From NCBI GenBank assembly GCA_025937615.1, contig JAICRA010000117.1, positions 1 through 5,533 of the forward strand: a stretch of 5,533 bases of DNA. Reading direction: 5' to 3'. Below are positions 4,629 through 5,533 of the stretch, in pieces. The stretch comes from Thermomicrobiales bacterium. Its GTDB lineage: Bacteria; Chloroflexota; Chloroflexia; Thermomicrobiales; UBA6265. Position 1 is the stretch's first letter. Every line of letters begins with the position of its first letter. The translations under genes were made by a program, and so were the position numbers. The notes beneath the pieces were generated by a model. The model saw only the letters and a program-made list of their open reading frames with translations, was not told the origin of the DNA and did no database searches.

Positions 4629-5533
4629 GTGCATCGCACCAGTGAGGCGGCCCCGCGGACGGGGGACGGCGCCTCGATGTCTCTTCGTGAACCGACCCTC
4701 AGCCCCGTGGAAGCGAGTGCGCTGCCGGCGAAGCTGCGCATGAAGCTGGCCGCGTGGCTCCGCGTCAGCGGGAAGCTCGATGAAGCCACGCAGTTGCTCG
4801 ATGTGATCGAGCAAGAGGCGGGTGAGTCAGCGGCGCTTCTCGATGAACGAGCCGCCCTCGCGCTCGCGGTTAGCGACGCCGCTGCAGTCCGCGCCTGCTG
4901 GCAGCGCCGCCTCGACAGCTATCCCGCGCCCAGTGCCCGCGCCAGCTTCGCTCTCGCCCTCCTCGAGCTCGGGGAGCTCGATGGAGCGGCCAGGATCGCT
5001 GAAGCACTCCTCACGGACCACGCTGAGCTGGCCACGGTCCAGTCGCTAGCCGCCGAAATCGCGCTCCAGCAGGGCGATCTGGCCACCGCCTACGATCGTT
5101 CGTCGACACAGCTGGCCGAGGATCCAACCCGCATCCCTCCGCTGCTGGCACTGGTTCGGATCGCCCTCCTTGGCGGAGATCTCGACGAGGCCCGCTCGCT
5201 GCTCGACCGTGTCGTAGCCGACCCTACGGCCTTGACCGCGGCCCAACTGGCATCCGCGGCGGGACTGGCAGAGCTGCTGGCGCAGCCCGCCCGGGCACAC
5301 TCGCTCCGATTGCGCTATGCCCGGATCGAAGCCGAGCGCGCCGCGGCGCTCGCCACGGACATCAATGCCGCACTCGGTCGCGATGTCGAGACGCAAGCTA
5401 TGGGCCGGTTCCAGGACCAGGGGGACTCTGCTTCGTCCTCGCTTCCACCTGCATCGAAGTCGGATCGCGAATCAGCGCGTGAGCTTCAGTTTCTGGACCA
5501 CGGATCGCTCGCGGCTCAGGAGCCACTCGCTGA
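4629..5533 (+). CDS. TPR-like helical-repeat protein, N-terminal part (partial)
   Basis: Starting from GTG at 4629 the frame stays open for 301 codons to the right edge. The protein is Ala/Leu-rich and helical, with no signal peptide or membrane segment, so it is probably cytoplasmic. Four to five units of about 34 residues can be traced (roughly 35-66, 67-100, 103-136, 137-170, 171-204). The recurring turn is seen in SGKLDEATQLL (47-57), LGELDGAARIA (114-124), QGDLATAYDRS (148-158) and GGDLDEARSLL (182-192), which is the tetratricopeptide pattern. A charged helix follows (220-250), then a low-complexity Ser/Asp linker (265-285). Such repeats are protein-binding scaffolds; the linker suggests another domain beyond the edge. 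ATG 4677 is an alternative start. The gene is divergent from the racemase, with no clear functional tie. The frame is secure, the function unknown. Confidence 0.8.
   Translation, partial: MHRTSEAAPRTGDGASMSLREPTLSPVEASALPAKLRMKLAAWLRVSGKLDEATQLLDVIEQEAGESAALLDERAALALAVSDAAAVRACWQRRLDSYPAPSARASFALALLELGELDGAARIAEALLTDHAELATVQSLAAEIALQQGDLATAYDRSSTQLAEDPTRIPPLLALVRIALLGGDLDEARSLLDRVVADPTALTAAQLASAAGLAELLAQPARAHSLRLRYARIEAERAAALATDINAALGRDVETQAMGRFQDQGDSASSSLPPASKSDRESARELQFLDHGSLAAQEPLA

Noticed and set aside
4963..4981. 8-bp perfect inverted repeat TCGAGCTC-GGG-GAGCTCGA
   Set aside because: It lies inside the TPR-like gene and is explained by codons for the repeat turn LELGELD built around two GAGCTC hexamers.
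5046..5396. 116-codon minus-strand frame in the right end
   Set aside because: Opposite the TPR-like gene, which has repeat periodicity and a supported start; the minus frame is rich in Gly, Arg and Gln with no motif.

Overview
The window is high-GC and densely coded. It looks like a chromosomal segment of an aerobic bacterium, most plausibly a Chloroflexota of the Thermomicrobia/Sphaerobacter type. That guess rests on gene flavour only: a CoxL-like molybdenum hydroxylase, Tat-exported beta-lactamase-fold hydrolases, and GC-rich codons with GTG/ATG starts. No marker gene is present to prove it.

Layout, left to right. Positions 1-500 (minus) hold the N-terminal 166 codons of a xanthine dehydrogenase/CO dehydrogenase-type molybdopterin-binding large subunit, cut by the left edge. 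Positions 501-655 are a short gap with a possible promoter. Positions 656-1888 (minus) encode a CPA1-type (NhaP-like) Na+/H+ antiporter. Positions 1889-2052 are a 164-base leader with unusually strong RNA-folding potential and a 17-bp palindrome. Positions 2053-2361 (minus) encode a stand-alone LuxR/GerE-like helix-turn-helix protein. Positions 2426-3532 (minus) encode a Tat-signal beta-lactamase-family serine hydrolase, which overlaps by four bases (ATGA) the end of a proline racemase/hydroxyproline epimerase gene at 3529-4533 (minus). A 95-base divergent promoter region (4534-4628) separates this block from a plus-strand gene that starts at a GTG (4629) and runs off the right edge. Its 301 visible residues are mostly TPR-like helical hairpins.

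How the genes fit together. The racemase and the hydrolase are translationally coupled and almost certainly co-transcribed. An exported hydrolase next to an amino-acid racemase/epimerase suggests scavenging of proline- or hydroxyproline-containing, or D-residue, material, but this is inference. The small HTH gene may belong to the same transcript. The antiporter has its own structured leader, which is the best candidate in the window for something undescribed: a cis-regulatory RNA, possibly a metal-ion or pH-responsive riboswitch. No mobile element, CRISPR array, tRNA or rRNA was seen, and no gene-free stretch exceeds 300 bases.
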